DNA from: Gammaproteobacteria bacterium
GTDB lineage: Bacteria; Pseudomonadota; Gammaproteobacteria; Chromatiales; Chromatiaceae
Direction: 5' to 3'
Length of the DNA: 37,860 bases
NCBI GenBank assembly: GCA_024510845.1
Contig: JANEMA010000005.1
Location: 1 to 37,860, forward strand
In this document: positions 20,728 through 32,302 of the stretch, in pieces
Layout: every line of letters starts with the position of its first letter
How positions within the stretch are numbered: the first letter of the stretch is position 1
Made by a program: the position numbers and the translations under genes
The notes under the pieces: generated by a model
The model's database searches: none
Told to the model about the DNA's origin: nothing
The model's input: only the letters and a program-made list of their open reading frames with translations

Positions 20728-22096
20728 GTGCTCCTGCCTCCGTGTTCCAGCGGCAGGGAGAGCACGAACTCGGCGCCGCCTTCGGGATGGTTGGTTGCGC
20801 TCAGGTCGCCGCCGCACTGCTCGGTGGCCAGGCCGTAGCTGATGTACAACCCCAGCCCGGTGCCCTTGCCGATCTCCTTGGTGGTGAAGAAGGGATCGAA
20901 GATGTGCAGCAGATGTTCTTCGGGGATGCCGGGACCGTGGTCGCGGATGTGGATCTCGACGCGGTTCGGCTGCCGGATCACGTGGATGTCGAGCCGCGGT
21001 TGCGGCAGGTCCTCCATGGCATCGATGGCGTTCTGTACCAGGTTGATCAGGATTTGATGCACATGGCCCTCGCTGCCGTGCACCGGCAGTTCTTCGGGCA
21101 TGTCGAAGTACAGTTCGGGCGTGGTGCGCGTGGTCTTGGCTACCCAGGTGACGGCATTCTCGGCCAGCCGGCTCAGGTCGAACCAGTTCTGCCCCTGGTG
21201 ATTGGGCGTGGCGAAGCGGCGCAGGTTCTGCACGATGGTGCTGACCCGTTCGGCACCCTCGAGCGAGCCGTTGATCAGGGGGCCGATGTCCTTGAGCAGG
21301 CGGTCGATCTTGAGCTGCCGGCGCAGCGCTTCGACCTCGGCGGTGGGGCGGCCCCGGTGCACGGTATCGAGATAGTGCTGCAGGCGGCCTTCGTAGCGCT
21401 TGAGTGCGTGCATGTTGCCGAAGACGAAACTGATGGGGTTGTTCAGTTCGTGTGCGACCCCGGCCACCAGGCGGCCGAGCGAGGCCATTTTCTCGGATTG
21501 CACCAGTTGGCGCTGGGCATCCTTGAGGCGCTGGTGGGCGTCCTGCAACTCGCGGTAGGCGCGGCGCAGCTCGCCGAGCTGGCGACCGGTGATGACCATG
21601 CCGGAGAGTACGCCGTTGCTGTCGTAGCGTGGGCTGCAGTTGATGGCGATGGGCACTGTCTCGCCATCGGTGCCGAGCATCTCGGCCTCGCAGTCGGTGA
21701 TGGCATGGTCGCGCACCCTCTGCGGAAATTCACGCACCATATCCACCGAGTCGCCGGTGAACAGGATGGTGATGTCCCGATCGAGCAGTTCCTCTGCGCG
21801 CTTGCCGGTCATGTCCAGCATGGCCTGATTGAGACGCTGGATGCGGCCGTTGATATCGGCCACTACCAGCACGTCTGACATGGCCGAGAGTACCGAGTCG
21901 ATGAAGTGCTGGGCCTCCTCGAGCTCCTCGTTCTTGTGCTCGAGTTCGACTTGGTAGTGCACCAGGTCGGCATAGATGGTGTCCATGCGGCGGATAACCT
22001 CGACCCAGGCCTCTTCGCCCAGGCTGCCCGAGGACAGGGCCTGGTCGGCCAGTTCGGTGAAGGTGGTGCTGTCATTGACTGGTTCGCTGCGGTGCA

Positions 22097-22097
<1 letters not shown>
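20724..22097 (-). CDS. hupT: HupT, H2-responsive sensor histidine kinase
   Basis: HupT is a soluble 457-residue histidine kinase. There is an N-terminal coiled coil (about 40-65), a PAS domain (about 65-180, [31 protein letters not shown]), and a kinase core with H-box [15 protein letters not shown]-box [12 protein letters not shown], and G-boxes [10 protein letters not shown] and GTGLGLYIS. No membrane segments. In Rhodobacter and Ralstonia the homologous kinase binds the regulatory hydrogenase, and it phosphorylates and inactivates HupR/HoxA when H2 is absent. Adjacency to hupUV and hupR supports the same logic. Confidence 0.94.
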
Positions 22098-23596
<1,499 letters not shown>

Positions 23597-23597
23597 C

Positions 23598-24464
23598 TCA
23601 GGCTGCACTTCCCGTCGGCGCATGGCCGATCTGTCGCGCCTCACGTTGCAGGCGCAGCCAGCGGCACCAGTCGTCCAGGCCTTCGCCGTTGCGTGCCGAG
23701 ACCTGGAGGACCTGGATGCCGGGGTTGATGCGCCGTGCGTATTCGATGCAGCGCGACACGTCGAAGTCGAGATGCGGGAGCAGGTCGATCTTGTTGAGCA
23801 GCAGCAGCCCGGCGGCGGCGAACATGTCGGGATACTTGATCGGTTTGTCCTCGCCCTCGGTGACCGAGAGGATGGCGACCTTGTGTGCCTCGCCCAGGTC
23901 GAAGGCGGCGGGACAGACCAGGTTGCCGACGTTCTCGATGAAAAGCACCGAGCCGGCTTCGGGGTCGATGTGCTCGAGTGCATGTCCCACCTGGTGGGCA
24001 TCCAGGTGGCAACCCTTGCCGGTGTTGATCTGGATGGCGCGCGCGCCGGTGGCACGGATGCGTTCGGCGTCATTGGTGGTTTCCTGGTCGCCCTCGATCA
24101 CGCTCATGGGGATCTCTTCGCGCAGATCCTCGAGGGTGCGGGTGAGCAGGCTGGTCTTGCCCGCGCCGGGACTGGAGACCAGGTTGAGCGCCAATACCCC
24201 ACGCGTGGCCAGCCAGCTGCGGTTGGCTGCAGCGTAGCGGTCGTTCTTGGACAGGATGTCCTGCTCGATCTGTACCATGCGTGCCTGGCTGAGTCCGGGG
24301 GCGTGCGCGCGCGCCGGCTCCTGCCCGTAGTGATGGTGGTCATGCCCGTGATCATGTCCGTGGGCATGGGAATGTTGATGGGCGTGGTCGTGACCTTCGT
24401 CGTGGCGATGCTCCCCGCCCTCGATCCGGGTTGCGCCGTCGCTGCAGCCGCAGACAGTACACAT
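23598..24464 (-). CDS. hypB: HypB, nickel-inserting GTPase
   Basis: HypB is the GTPase that delivers nickel with HypA to the hydrogenase large subunit. It has 288 residues from ATG 24464. The N-terminal [10 protein letters not shown] is the high-affinity Ni site of the CxxCGC type, followed by a His-rich stretch (about 20-47, some 15 His) that can store nickel. The G1 motif is [11 protein letters not shown], and the metal-site residues in [11 protein letters not shown] and [16 protein letters not shown] are intact. It overlaps nothing and lies between hypA and hupR. Confidence 0.97.
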   Translation of the reverse strand: MCTVCGCSDGATRIEGGEHRHDEGHDHAHQHSHAHGHDHGHDHHHYGQEPARAHAPGLSQARMVQIEQDILSKNDRYAAANRSWLATRGVLALNLVSSPGAGKTSLLTRTLEDLREEIPMSVIEGDQETTNDAERIRATGARAIQINTGKGCHLDAHQVGHALEHIDPEAGSVLFIENVGNLVCPAAFDLGEAHKVAILSVTEGEDKPIKYPDMFAAAGLLLLNKIDLLPHLDFDVSRCIEYARRINPGIQVLQVSARNGEGLDDWCRWLRLQREARQIGHAPTGSAA

Positions 24465-24466
24465 GG

Positions 24467-24808
24467 TTATTCCACCTCCAGTTCCTTGATGCGCATCTCG
24501 TCGCCGCCTGTGATCTGAATCTGGCAGCTGCCGCAGCCGGGGCAGGGATCGTGGCGTTGGGAGATGCTGATGGTCTTGGCACAGGGCAGGCACCAGCCCT
24601 GTCCCGGTGTCTCGATGATGTGCAATTGCGCGTGTTCAGCCAGAGTGCCCCGGGTGACCACGTCGAAGCTGAAGCGCATGGCCTCGATCTCGACGCCGGC
24701 CAGTGTGCCGATCTCCAGCCAGACCTGCTTGACCCGGGTGTAGTGCTGGGTCTCGGCCTGGTCCTCGAGGACCTGCATGATGCCCTCGCACAGTGACATT
24801 TCATGCAT
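24467..24808 (-). CDS. hypA: HypA, nickel metallochaperone
   Basis: HypA has 113 residues and starts [11 protein letters not shown]; His2 and Glu3 are the N-terminal nickel site. A zinc site is formed by two Cys pairs, CLPC and CPGCGSC, near residues 73-95. It partners HypB. Its start overlaps the end of hupK by 8 bases. The length is normal. Confidence 0.96.
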   Translation of the reverse strand: MHEMSLCEGIMQVLEDQAETQHYTRVKQVWLEIGTLAGVEIEAMRFSFDVVTRGTLAEHAQLHIIETPGQGWCLPCAKTISISQRHDPCPGCGSCQIQITGGDEMRIKELEVE

Positions 24809-25886
24809 GGGCAGCCTCCGGCAGCTGGTCGGGCTCGTCGATGCCGATGTCGAAGGCCACGCAGGGATCGATGGTGCGCACGATATGAGATGCCAGCCGG
24901 TACAGGGTCGTGCGATCATCGGTCTCGATACGTGCCAGCCAGCGCGCGGCCAGGCCGCGCGGATGGAAATTCCACTCGGTCGGCGCGAGGATGCGATAGT
25001 CGCTCACCCGGCCATCCGTCACCTTTGCGCGATGCACCAGCAGGCCGCGTGATGTCTCGGCGCAGGCCAGTCCCGCGGTGCGGAACGGGCCGTCGTCCAC
25101 GGCTTCAGGGGACGACAGGTTGCGGCACAGGCGGGCCAGGGTGCGCAGGTGTGCGGCCAGATGTCGTCCCAGCGGAGGCAGCGGAGTGTCGGGCCCGGCG
25201 GGAGACTCCGCAGCGGCCGGGCCGGTGTGGCGGCAGCCATCGTGCAGTGCGGGGCGGGCGATAAAGTGTGCGGCATCGGCTGCTGCGAGCGCCCGGGCCA
25301 CTGCCTCCAGGTCGTCGCGACGCAATGGCTGGACTGTGGGTTCGGGAACGATATGCAGTGTATGGGTGTTGCGCAGCAGGCGGGCGGGCAGGGTGTTCCC
25401 CCGCTGTGCCCAGGTACGCAGTCCGGCGTCATCGATCGCCAGAAAGTCACCGGCCGGCATGCTGAACACGTGGCTCTCGATCCAGGTGAGCAGTTCGTGC
25501 CAGGTATCGGTTGCCTGAGGGACGGCGAGCTGGCGGCTGGCCAGGCCGAGTGCCGGGGCCAGTTCGCCGGTCGCCGGGGGCTGTGCCCCGGCCTCGGGCC
25601 AGTGTACAAACAAATAGAGCAGGTGCTCGCGCAGGTTCTCGATCTGCACGCGACGCCGAGCCTCGCTCGTCGGCGGGCTGTCGAACAGCGCGAGCCGGGC
25701 TGCTGCGGCGTGAGCCTGGCCGCAGAGGGTGTAGAGTCGCGGCAGCAGGATCAGGACTTCTTCCGGGGTGCGCCCCGTGAACAGCCGGGAAACCTCCAGC
25801 AGGCGCCTGGAACGGAGGGACACGCCGGTGACGCGCTGCCCGTCCCAGTGCAGCTGGCAATGCAGGCGTTGGTTGTGCAGCGCCAT
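24801..25886 (-). CDS. hupK: HupK, hydrogenase assembly protein related to large subunits
   Basis: HupK (HoxV family) is a maturation scaffold for the membrane-bound hydrogenase. The 361-residue protein resembles a shortened hydrogenase large subunit whose metal sites have decayed: the L1 region reads LYTLCGQAHA and the L2 region DPCVAFDIG, each keeping only one of two Cys. The TEWNFHPRG segment matches the TTWNFSPRD region of HupV. HoxV is thought to hold the Fe(CN)2CO unit before transfer. Start ATG 25886; an upstream in-frame start is possible but not needed. Confidence 0.88.
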   Translation of the reverse strand: MALHNQRLHCQLHWDGQRVTGVSLRSRRLLEVSRLFTGRTPEEVLILLPRLYTLCGQAHAAAARLALFDSPPTSEARRRVQIENLREHLLYLFVHWPEAGAQPPATGELAPALGLASRQLAVPQATDTWHELLTWIESHVFSMPAGDFLAIDDAGLRTWAQRGNTLPARLLRNTHTLHIVPEPTVQPLRRDDLEAVARALAAADAAHFIARPALHDGCRHTGPAAAESPAGPDTPLPPLGRHLAAHLRTLARLCRNLSSPEAVDDGPFRTAGLACAETSRGLLVHRAKVTDGRVSDYRILAPTEWNFHPRGLAARWLARIETDDRTTLYRLASHIVRTIDPCVAFDIGIDEPDQLPEAAHA

Positions 25887-25888
25887 GC

Positions 25889-26407
25889 TCAGTCTCCGCA
25901 TCCGAACAGGCCGCGCAGCACGTCGCGGCGGTTCACCGGGCACTCCAGGCGGTGTTCGACCACGGTTTCGACCGGTGTGGGTGCGGCCGCTTCAGGTGCC
26001 TCCTCGGCGGGGGCGAGCAGTGCCTCGAGCGCGGCCTCGGCGGTGGCCACCGCAGCCCCCATGTCGGCGAACTCGAACATGGGTGAGAACAGCGAGCAGC
26101 TCTGGTAGCGCCCCAGTCCTTCCTCGTGGCCGACGATGAAGTCGTATTCGCCAACGGGAAAGTGGTGGTGCACGGTGCTGCCCACCGCCAGTTTCTGCCA
26201 GCTGTCGTCCTTTCCGGGCAGCAGCACCAGGTTCATGAACCAGGGGGTGATGAGCACGCCGAGAAAGGCTCCGTCGCGCAGATGGAAGCCGACGGCCTGC
26301 ACCCGCAACCGGGGGTTGATCACCGGCACCCCGTCCATGCGTTGTGCCTGGATCTGCATGAACACCCGCTCCAGTCCGCCCGCCAGGGTGTTGGCCATGC
26401 CGCTCAT
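25889..26407 (-). CDS. hupJ: HupJ, HybE-family hydrogenase chaperone
   Basis: This 172-residue protein is a HupJ/HybE/HoxT family member, which supports maturation of the membrane-bound hydrogenase, especially with oxygen. The family pattern includes PVINPRLRVQAVGF, LGVLITPWFMNLVLLPG, HFPVGEYDFIVGHEEGLGRYQSCSLFSPM. An Ala/Glu/Pro-rich linker near the C-terminus leads to a tail RRDVLRGLFG. It overlaps hupI by 4 bases. Confidence 0.93.
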   Translation of the reverse strand: MSGMANTLAGGLERVFMQIQAQRMDGVPVINPRLRVQAVGFHLRDGAFLGVLITPWFMNLVLLPGKDDSWQKLAVGSTVHHHFPVGEYDFIVGHEEGLGRYQSCSLFSPMFEFADMGAAVATAEAALEALLAPAEEAPEAAAPTPVETVVEHRLECPVNRRDVLRGLFGCGD

Positions 26408-26625
26408 CGGTCCTCCAGGATCACCATGAACTGCTCACGGGCGCCCCCGCATTGCGGGCAGCGCCAGTGATCGGGGAGCTGGCTGAAGGGCGTGCCGGGC
26501 GGGATCTGCCAGTCGTCGTCTCCCCTGGCGGGGGCATAGACGTACCAGCAGACCTTGCACTCCAGGCGCGCATCGTCAGGGATGCGCGCATTGTCGCCCA
26601 TGTAGGAGCCTTCGAAGGTCTTCAT
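26404..26625 (-). CDS. hupI: HupI, rubredoxin of the hydrogenase operon
   Basis: HupI (HoxR type) is a 73-residue rubredoxin. The single iron is bound by Cys23 and Cys26 (ECKVCWYVY) and Cys56 and Cys59 (RCPQCGG). In Rhizobium and Ralstonia the homologue protects or repairs the hydrogenase FeS clusters at higher oxygen. The start ATG 26625 overlaps hupH by 4 bases. Confidence 0.96.
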   Translation of the reverse strand: MKTFEGSYMGDNARIPDDARLECKVCWYVYAPARGDDDWQIPPGTPFSQLPDHWRCPQCGGAREQFMVILEDR

Positions 26626-27476
26626 GCGTAGAGCTCCGCGATCTCGTTCACGCGCTCGGCCGAGGCTTCGATGTCTTCGGGCGCGGCCAGCGCTACCGAG
26701 GGGATGTCCACGATCTCGATGGTGTTGAGAATCAGCGCATCCTGCGAGTTGTAGTACTTGATCCACCACAGGCCGGGGAAGGCGGTGCTGCCGATGCGGC
26801 AGTTGCCGTAGCCGCGCGAGAGGATGGTCACCGGTCCCACGCCCAGGCGTTCGCCGAGCAGGATCAGGTCTTCATTGGTGAGCGGCAGCAAGGTGAGGTT
26901 GATGACATGCGCCGGGTCGTCGGGCTGGTGCGAGGTGAGCTGGTCGCTGATTTCCACCAGCAGGGCGGGCGCGTTCTGTACGCCCTCGGGCAGGCCGTCG
27001 AACGAAGTGTCGAGGTGGCGGTCGTCCGCCATGCACGCGCTGCGTACCGCTGCGGAGATATCGGCGATCTCCAGGGCGTCGTCGAGCAGGCGGTCGTTGG
27101 TGTCGATGGCCTGTACCCGCCACACGCCGGTGAGTACCGACTCCTGGATCTGGATGCGGTGCCCGTCCTGCTCTACGGTGATGCTGACCTCGCCTTCGCC
27201 GAGGATCTGCGCGAGCAGGTCGCGTTCCTGTGCTCCCAGGCCGTTCATGTCGAGGCGGATCGCCGGGTCGCCACAGCGGTAGCCGTCGATTGCTGCCTTC
27301 AGATCGAGCAGCAGGCGGCATGCCGCCGGCAGGTTGGCGATGTCCTCGGGTTCGGGCAGGCTGACCAGATCGTGGCGGAACATGCCGCGCGGCATGTCCG
27401 TGAATTCGAACTGGTCGCCGTCGTCGGGTTGGCTGCCGGGGCCGATACCGGCCACGGGGATGTCAATGGATTTCAT
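26622..27476 (-). CDS. hupH: HupH, HyaF/HoxQ-family hydrogenase maturation protein
   Basis: This 284-residue protein belongs to the HupH/HyaF/HoxQ family. Signatures include LPEGVQNAPALLVEI, LSRGYGNCRIGSTAFPGLWWIKYYNS and the C-terminal NTIEIVDIPSVALAAPEDI. HoxQ works with HoxO as a chaperone for the Tat-exported small subunit and is needed for oxygen-tolerant enzymes. It lies 23 bases after hupG. Confidence 0.94.
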   Translation of the reverse strand: MKSIDIPVAGIGPGSQPDDGDQFEFTDMPRGMFRHDLVSLPEPEDIANLPAACRLLLDLKAAIDGYRCGDPAIRLDMNGLGAQERDLLAQILGEGEVSITVEQDGHRIQIQESVLTGVWRVQAIDTNDRLLDDALEIADISAAVRSACMADDRHLDTSFDGLPEGVQNAPALLVEISDQLTSHQPDDPAHVINLTLLPLTNEDLILLGERLGVGPVTILSRGYGNCRIGSTAFPGLWWIKYYNSQDALILNTIEIVDIPSVALAAPEDIEASAERVNEIAELYA

Positions 27477-27499
27477 TGCGTTTCTCCTCCGGGCATTCG

Positions 27500-27940
27500 T
27501 CAGGCGCCGACCACCGGCACGCCCACGCTCGGCGGGCGGGTCGGCTCGGCAGTGAGCAGTTCGTCGATGCGTTCCAGGTAGATATGCCAATCCTGGATGC
27601 GGCTGATCGCGCCCAGGTAGTCGCGGCCACGCAGGAACACCAGGATCGGCCACTGGTTGAAGCCATAGCGCTTCTGCAGGGGCCGCTCGTCGGCACGGGA
27701 CACGATGGCCGGGTGCAGGCGCTCGCCGTAGTGAGCGATCAGTTCGGGCAATACCACCGCGACATCCAGAGTCTCGGGGTATTTCTTCGGATCTTCGGTG
27801 AAGAACAGCACGTTCACACGGTTGTCTGCGGGTAGGGCGTTGAGGTCAGCGGCACCGAGCACCGGGTAACCGTAGTCGTCGATCAGGCGCTGGATCAGCG
27901 GCGGTGTGGCAGATTCGGCGTGGGCAGTAGCCGGGTTCAT
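27500..27940 (-). CDS. hupG: HupG, HyaE/HoxO-family chaperone
   Basis: HupG is a 146-residue protein of the HyaE/HupG/HoxO family, with a thioredoxin-like fold but no CxxC active site. The core NVLFFTEDPKKYPETLDVAVVLPELIAHY and WPILVFLRGRDYLGAISRIQDW are typical. HyaE and HoxO bind the Tat signal peptide of the hydrogenase small subunit, holding it back until the FeS clusters are in place. ATG 27940 overlaps hupF by 4 bases. Confidence 0.93.
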   Translation of the reverse strand: MNPATAHAESATPPLIQRLIDDYGYPVLGAADLNALPADNRVNVLFFTEDPKKYPETLDVAVVLPELIAHYGERLHPAIVSRADERPLQKRYGFNQWPILVFLRGRDYLGAISRIQDWHIYLERIDELLTAEPTRPPSVGVPVVGA

Positions 27941-28269
27941 GGGTTCTCCTCGGCGGTCTGTCGTTGCACTTGCGCGGCGAGATGCGGCGGCAGTTCGGGT
28001 TCGCGGTCGATCAGGTCGGCGAACAGGGCCTCGATGTCCGCGGACTGGCCACGCATCACCTGTTCGACCGCTTCGATGGCAGCCAGGTTCTGGCGCGCGG
28101 TGGTCTCGTCGATAACCTCGCGCGCGGCGTCGAGAAAGGTCATCACCCAGGTGCCCGGCGGCTGCTCGCCGACCAGGGTGAGATCGATCCGGCGCTCCTC
28201 GCCCTGGTGGACGCAGGTCACCTGCAGGCCCTCGCTGTGCTGGATCTGCATGGGGATGCCGATACACAT
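27937..28269 (-). CDS. hupF: HupF, HypC-like chaperone
   Basis: HupF (HoxL type) is a 110-residue paralogue of HypC, starting [10 protein letters not shown] with the conserved Cys2. The [16 protein letters not shown] core matches the HypC fold, with a longer C-terminal helix than HypC. HupF stabilises the large-subunit precursor during cofactor insertion under oxygen. The start was set at ATG 28269, because it gives the canonical N-terminus and overlaps the hupD stop by one base. Confidence 0.95.
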   Translation of the reverse strand: MCIGIPMQIQHSEGLQVTCVHQGEERRIDLTLVGEQPPGTWVMTFLDAAREVIDETTARQNLAAIEAVEQVMRGQSADIEALFADLIDREPELPPHLAAQVQRQTAEENP

Positions 28270-28973
28270 CAGTCGTCTCTCCGGTGGTCTATGCACACGC
28301 TCAGGAGTGGGCCGTCGAATTCGACGGGTTTGGGGTCGAAGCGTACGTCGTCACGTGTGAGGATGCGGGCATCGCCGAGACGCGGTGCGGCCTCTTCGGG
28401 TGGGCGGTCGCGCTCGTAGGGTTCGAGATCGATCTGCGGCGGGGTCAGGCGCGCATCCTCGGGCAGCGGGGTGGCGCGCGGGTGGGTGACGATGCCGAGC
28501 GCGCCCAGCCAGTCCAGTGCGGCTTTGATGGCTGGTTCGATCTGCGCGCGCACTACGGGGCGCAGGCTGCCGCCGTAGTCTTCGAGTTCTTTAGGCTGCA
28601 CCCCGACCAGCAGCAGGCGCTCGGGATGGTCACCGAGCAGTTGCGTCATCGCCATCACCTCCTGGAAGCCGGTCTGGTGCAGGCTCATCTTCTTGGCGCC
28701 CATGAACTGTGGCACCGCGTCATCCTCGATGCATTTCAGGGTGCCCGGGGGCAGGCCGTAGTCGATGGCGTCGAACACTACCAGGTAATCGGCGGACTGC
28801 ACGTGCTGGACCAGGTAGATGCCCTGGGTGCCGCCATCCATCAGGGTGACGTTGTCGGCGAAGGTGTGGCGCTGGTTGAGCGTCTCGACCGCGCGTACGC
28901 CGAAACCCTCGTCGGCCCAGAGGATGTTGCCGATGCCGAGAATCAGTACCTGCTTGTCTGTCGGTTCGTTCAT
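28269..28973 (-). CDS. hupD: HupD, hydrogenase large-subunit maturation protease
   Basis: HupD cuts the C-terminal peptide from HupL once nickel is in. The predicted metal ligands are Glu22 (ADEGFG), Asp68 (VVFDAIDYG) and His99 (MSLHQTGF); their spacing is exactly that of E. coli HybD Glu16, Asp62 and His93. The 234-residue protein is longer than HybD (164), with a C-terminal tail of about 60 charged residues of unknown role. The start ATG 28973 lies about 30 bases after the predicted start site of a sigma-54-like promoter. It is the first gene of the left arm. Confidence 0.94.
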   Translation of the reverse strand: MNEPTDKQVLILGIGNILWADEGFGVRAVETLNQRHTFADNVTLMDGGTQGIYLVQHVQSADYLVVFDAIDYGLPPGTLKCIEDDAVPQFMGAKKMSLHQTGFQEVMAMTQLLGDHPERLLLVGVQPKELEDYGGSLRPVVRAQIEPAIKAALDWLGALGIVTHPRATPLPEDARLTPPQIDLEPYERDRPPEEAAPRLGDARILTRDDVRFDPKPVEFDGPLLSVCIDHRRDD

Positions 28974-29013
28974 GTCGGTGGTCGTTTGCTTCGCGGCGGG
29001 TGTCTCAGTTATG

Positions 29014-29029
29014 AGCAAGAGCCGGGCCA
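29014..29029 (-). promoter_or_regulatory. Sigma-54-like promoter for the hupD arm
   Basis: On the minus strand the sequence TGGCCCGGCTCTTGCT matches the -24/-12 consensus (TGGCACGnnnnTTGCw) at all but one base, and GG and GC are exactly 12 bases apart. Transcription would start near 29003, about 30 bases before the hupD ATG. Not experimentally known. Confidence 0.6.
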
Positions 29030-29221
29030 ACTGGGCTCGAGCGTGGCGCAGGCAGCAACTTTTCTGTCGTTTTGGCCGCAGTCGCTGTTCATCGTGAGGT
29101 TTTGGCTGCAAGGTTATCTCCCGATTCCTTGTCCTATGTGGAAGCTCTTATTACGCGATGGTGTGGCTGGTCGCCAATGGAAGCGGACTTTCCATCACGG
29201 GCGGGTGGTGGACAGGGGGGT

Positions 29222-29233
29222 GACAAATTTGTC
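29222..29233. promoter_or_regulatory. Perfect palindrome upstream of hupS, possible activator site
   Basis: GACAAATTTGTC is a perfect 12-bp inverted repeat. Its centre is about 90 bases upstream of the predicted hupS transcription start, a usual place for an NtrC-type activator site. It does not match the TTG-N5-CAA pattern reported for Rhodobacter HupR, so binding by HupR is a guess. Confidence 0.3.
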
Positions 29234-29290
29234 GTCGGAAATTTTGGAGGGATGTCTGCAAGCGGTGGTTTTCTATGGGATTTTTTCGGT

Positions 29291-29306
29291 TGGCACGGGT
29301 TTTGAA
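29291..29306 (+). promoter_or_regulatory. Sigma-54-like promoter for hupSLC
   Basis: TGGCACG at 29291-29297, four bases, then TTGAA at 29302-29306. The -24 box is a perfect match; the -12 box has A in place of the usually invariant C. Spacing is correct. Transcription would start near 29317, leaving a leader of about 47 bases with GGAGG at 29349-29353 before ATG 29364. Confidence 0.5.
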
Positions 29307-29363
29307 GGGTCTAAGGCGACCCATAAGGGGGTACCGAACCGAGAATCTGGAGGAATCCAAGCG

Positions 29364-30431
29364 ATGACCGAGACCTTTTACGAAGTGATGCGGCGGCAAG
29401 GGATATCCCGGCGCAGTTTCCTCAAGTTCTGCAGTCTCACCGCTGCGGCACTGGGGCTGGGGCCGGAGTTCGCCGGCAAGATTGCCCATGCGATGGAGAA
29501 CAAGCCGCGCATTCCCATCCTGTGGTTGCACGGCCTTGAGTGTACCTGCTGTTCCGAGTCGTTCATCCGCTCGGCACATCCCCTGGCCAAGGACGTGATC
29601 CTGTCCATGGTCTCGCTGGACTACGACGACACCATCATGGCGGCGTCCGGGCACCAGGCCGAGGCCATCGTCGAGGAGATCGTCGAGAAGTACAAGGGCA
29701 ACTATATCGTGGCGGTCGAGGGCAATCCGCCGCTCAACGAAGACGGCATGTATTGCATCATCGGCGGCAAGCCCTTCGTCGAGCAGCTGCGTTACGCGAC
29801 CGAGCACTGCAAGGCCATCATCTCCTGGGGTTCGTGTGCATCCTATGGCTGCGTGCAGGCGGCCAGGCCGAATCCGACGCAGGCCACGCCAGTGCACAAG
29901 GTCATCACCGACAAGCCGATCATCAAGGTGCCGGGCTGTCCGCCCATCGCCGAGGTGATGACCGCAGTGGTCACCTACATGCTCACCTTCGAGCGCATGC
30001 CGGAACTGGATCGCCAGGGGCGGCCCAAGATGTTCTACAGCCAGCGCATCCACGACAAGTGCTATCGTCGGCCGCATTTCGACGCCGGCCAGTTCGTCGA
30101 GTCCTGGGACGACGAGGGCGCGCGCAAGGGCTACTGCCTGTACAAGATGGGTTGCAAGGGGCCGACCACCTACAACGCCTGTTCCACCATCCGCTGGAAC
30201 GAGGGTACCTCGTTCCCCATCCAGGCCGGTCACGGCTGCATCGGTTGTTCCGAGGATGGCTTCTGGGACAAGGGTTCCTGGTATGCCCGCCTGACCGATA
30301 TCAACCAGTTCGGTATCGAGAGCAACGCCGATGCCATGGGCGGAGGCGTGGCCGCCGTGGTCGGTGGTGCGGTTGCCGCCCATGCCGCCGTGAGCGCCGT
30401 CAAGCGTGCCGCCAACAAGGGAGAGGAGTGA
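29364..30431 (+). CDS. hupS: HupS, small subunit of oxygen-tolerant uptake [NiFe] hydrogenase
   Basis: HupS is the FeS subunit of the periplasm-facing uptake hydrogenase. The 355-residue precursor has a Tat signal (SRRSFLK, residues 15-21) probably cut after Ala43. In mature numbering the cysteines are 17, 19, 20 ([10 protein letters not shown]), 115 and 120 (GSCASYGC) and 149 (PGCPP). This is the six-Cys set of the proximal [4Fe-3S] cluster of oxygen-tolerant enzymes (group 1d). The distal ligands His187 and Cys190 and the medial-cluster region with Pro242 are also in place. A C-terminal Ala/Val/Gly-rich helix (about 326-345) anchors it to the membrane. Confidence 0.97.
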   Translation: MTETFYEVMRRQGISRRSFLKFCSLTAAALGLGPEFAGKIAHAMENKPRIPILWLHGLECTCCSESFIRSAHPLAKDVILSMVSLDYDDTIMAASGHQAEAIVEEIVEKYKGNYIVAVEGNPPLNEDGMYCIIGGKPFVEQLRYATEHCKAIISWGSCASYGCVQAARPNPTQATPVHKVITDKPIIKVPGCPPIAEVMTAVVTYMLTFERMPELDRQGRPKMFYSQRIHDKCYRRPHFDAGQFVESWDDEGARKGYCLYKMGCKGPTTYNACSTIRWNEGTSFPIQAGHGCIGCSEDGFWDKGSWYARLTDINQFGIESNADAMGGGVAAVVGGAVAAHAAVSAVKRAANKGEE

Positions 30432-30435
30432 TTCA

Positions 30436-32250
<1,815 letters not shown>

Positions 32251-32265
32251 GCGGCCAACCGACCG

Positions 32266-32283
32266 CGGCCCCGCAAGGGGCCG
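32266..32283 (+). terminator. Hairpin between hupL and hupC
   Basis: CGGCCCC at 32266-32272, a GCAA tetraloop, and GGGGCCG at 32277-32283 form a seven-base GC stem just after the hupL stop and just before the hupC ribosome binding site. No T-run follows. It may protect the hupSL message or lower hupC expression rather than end transcription. Confidence 0.5.
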
Positions 32284-32302
32284 TTCGATGGAGGACAAGT
32301 CC

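Larger units (their letters stand above)
28974..29363. other. Divergent control region between hupD and hupS
   Basis: These 390 bases separate the two arms of the hydrogenase cluster. They hold one sigma-54-like element on each strand and a perfect 12-bp palindrome at 29222-29233. Reading frames run into it from both sides but show no family-like sequence, so I treat it as non-coding. Confidence 0.75.
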
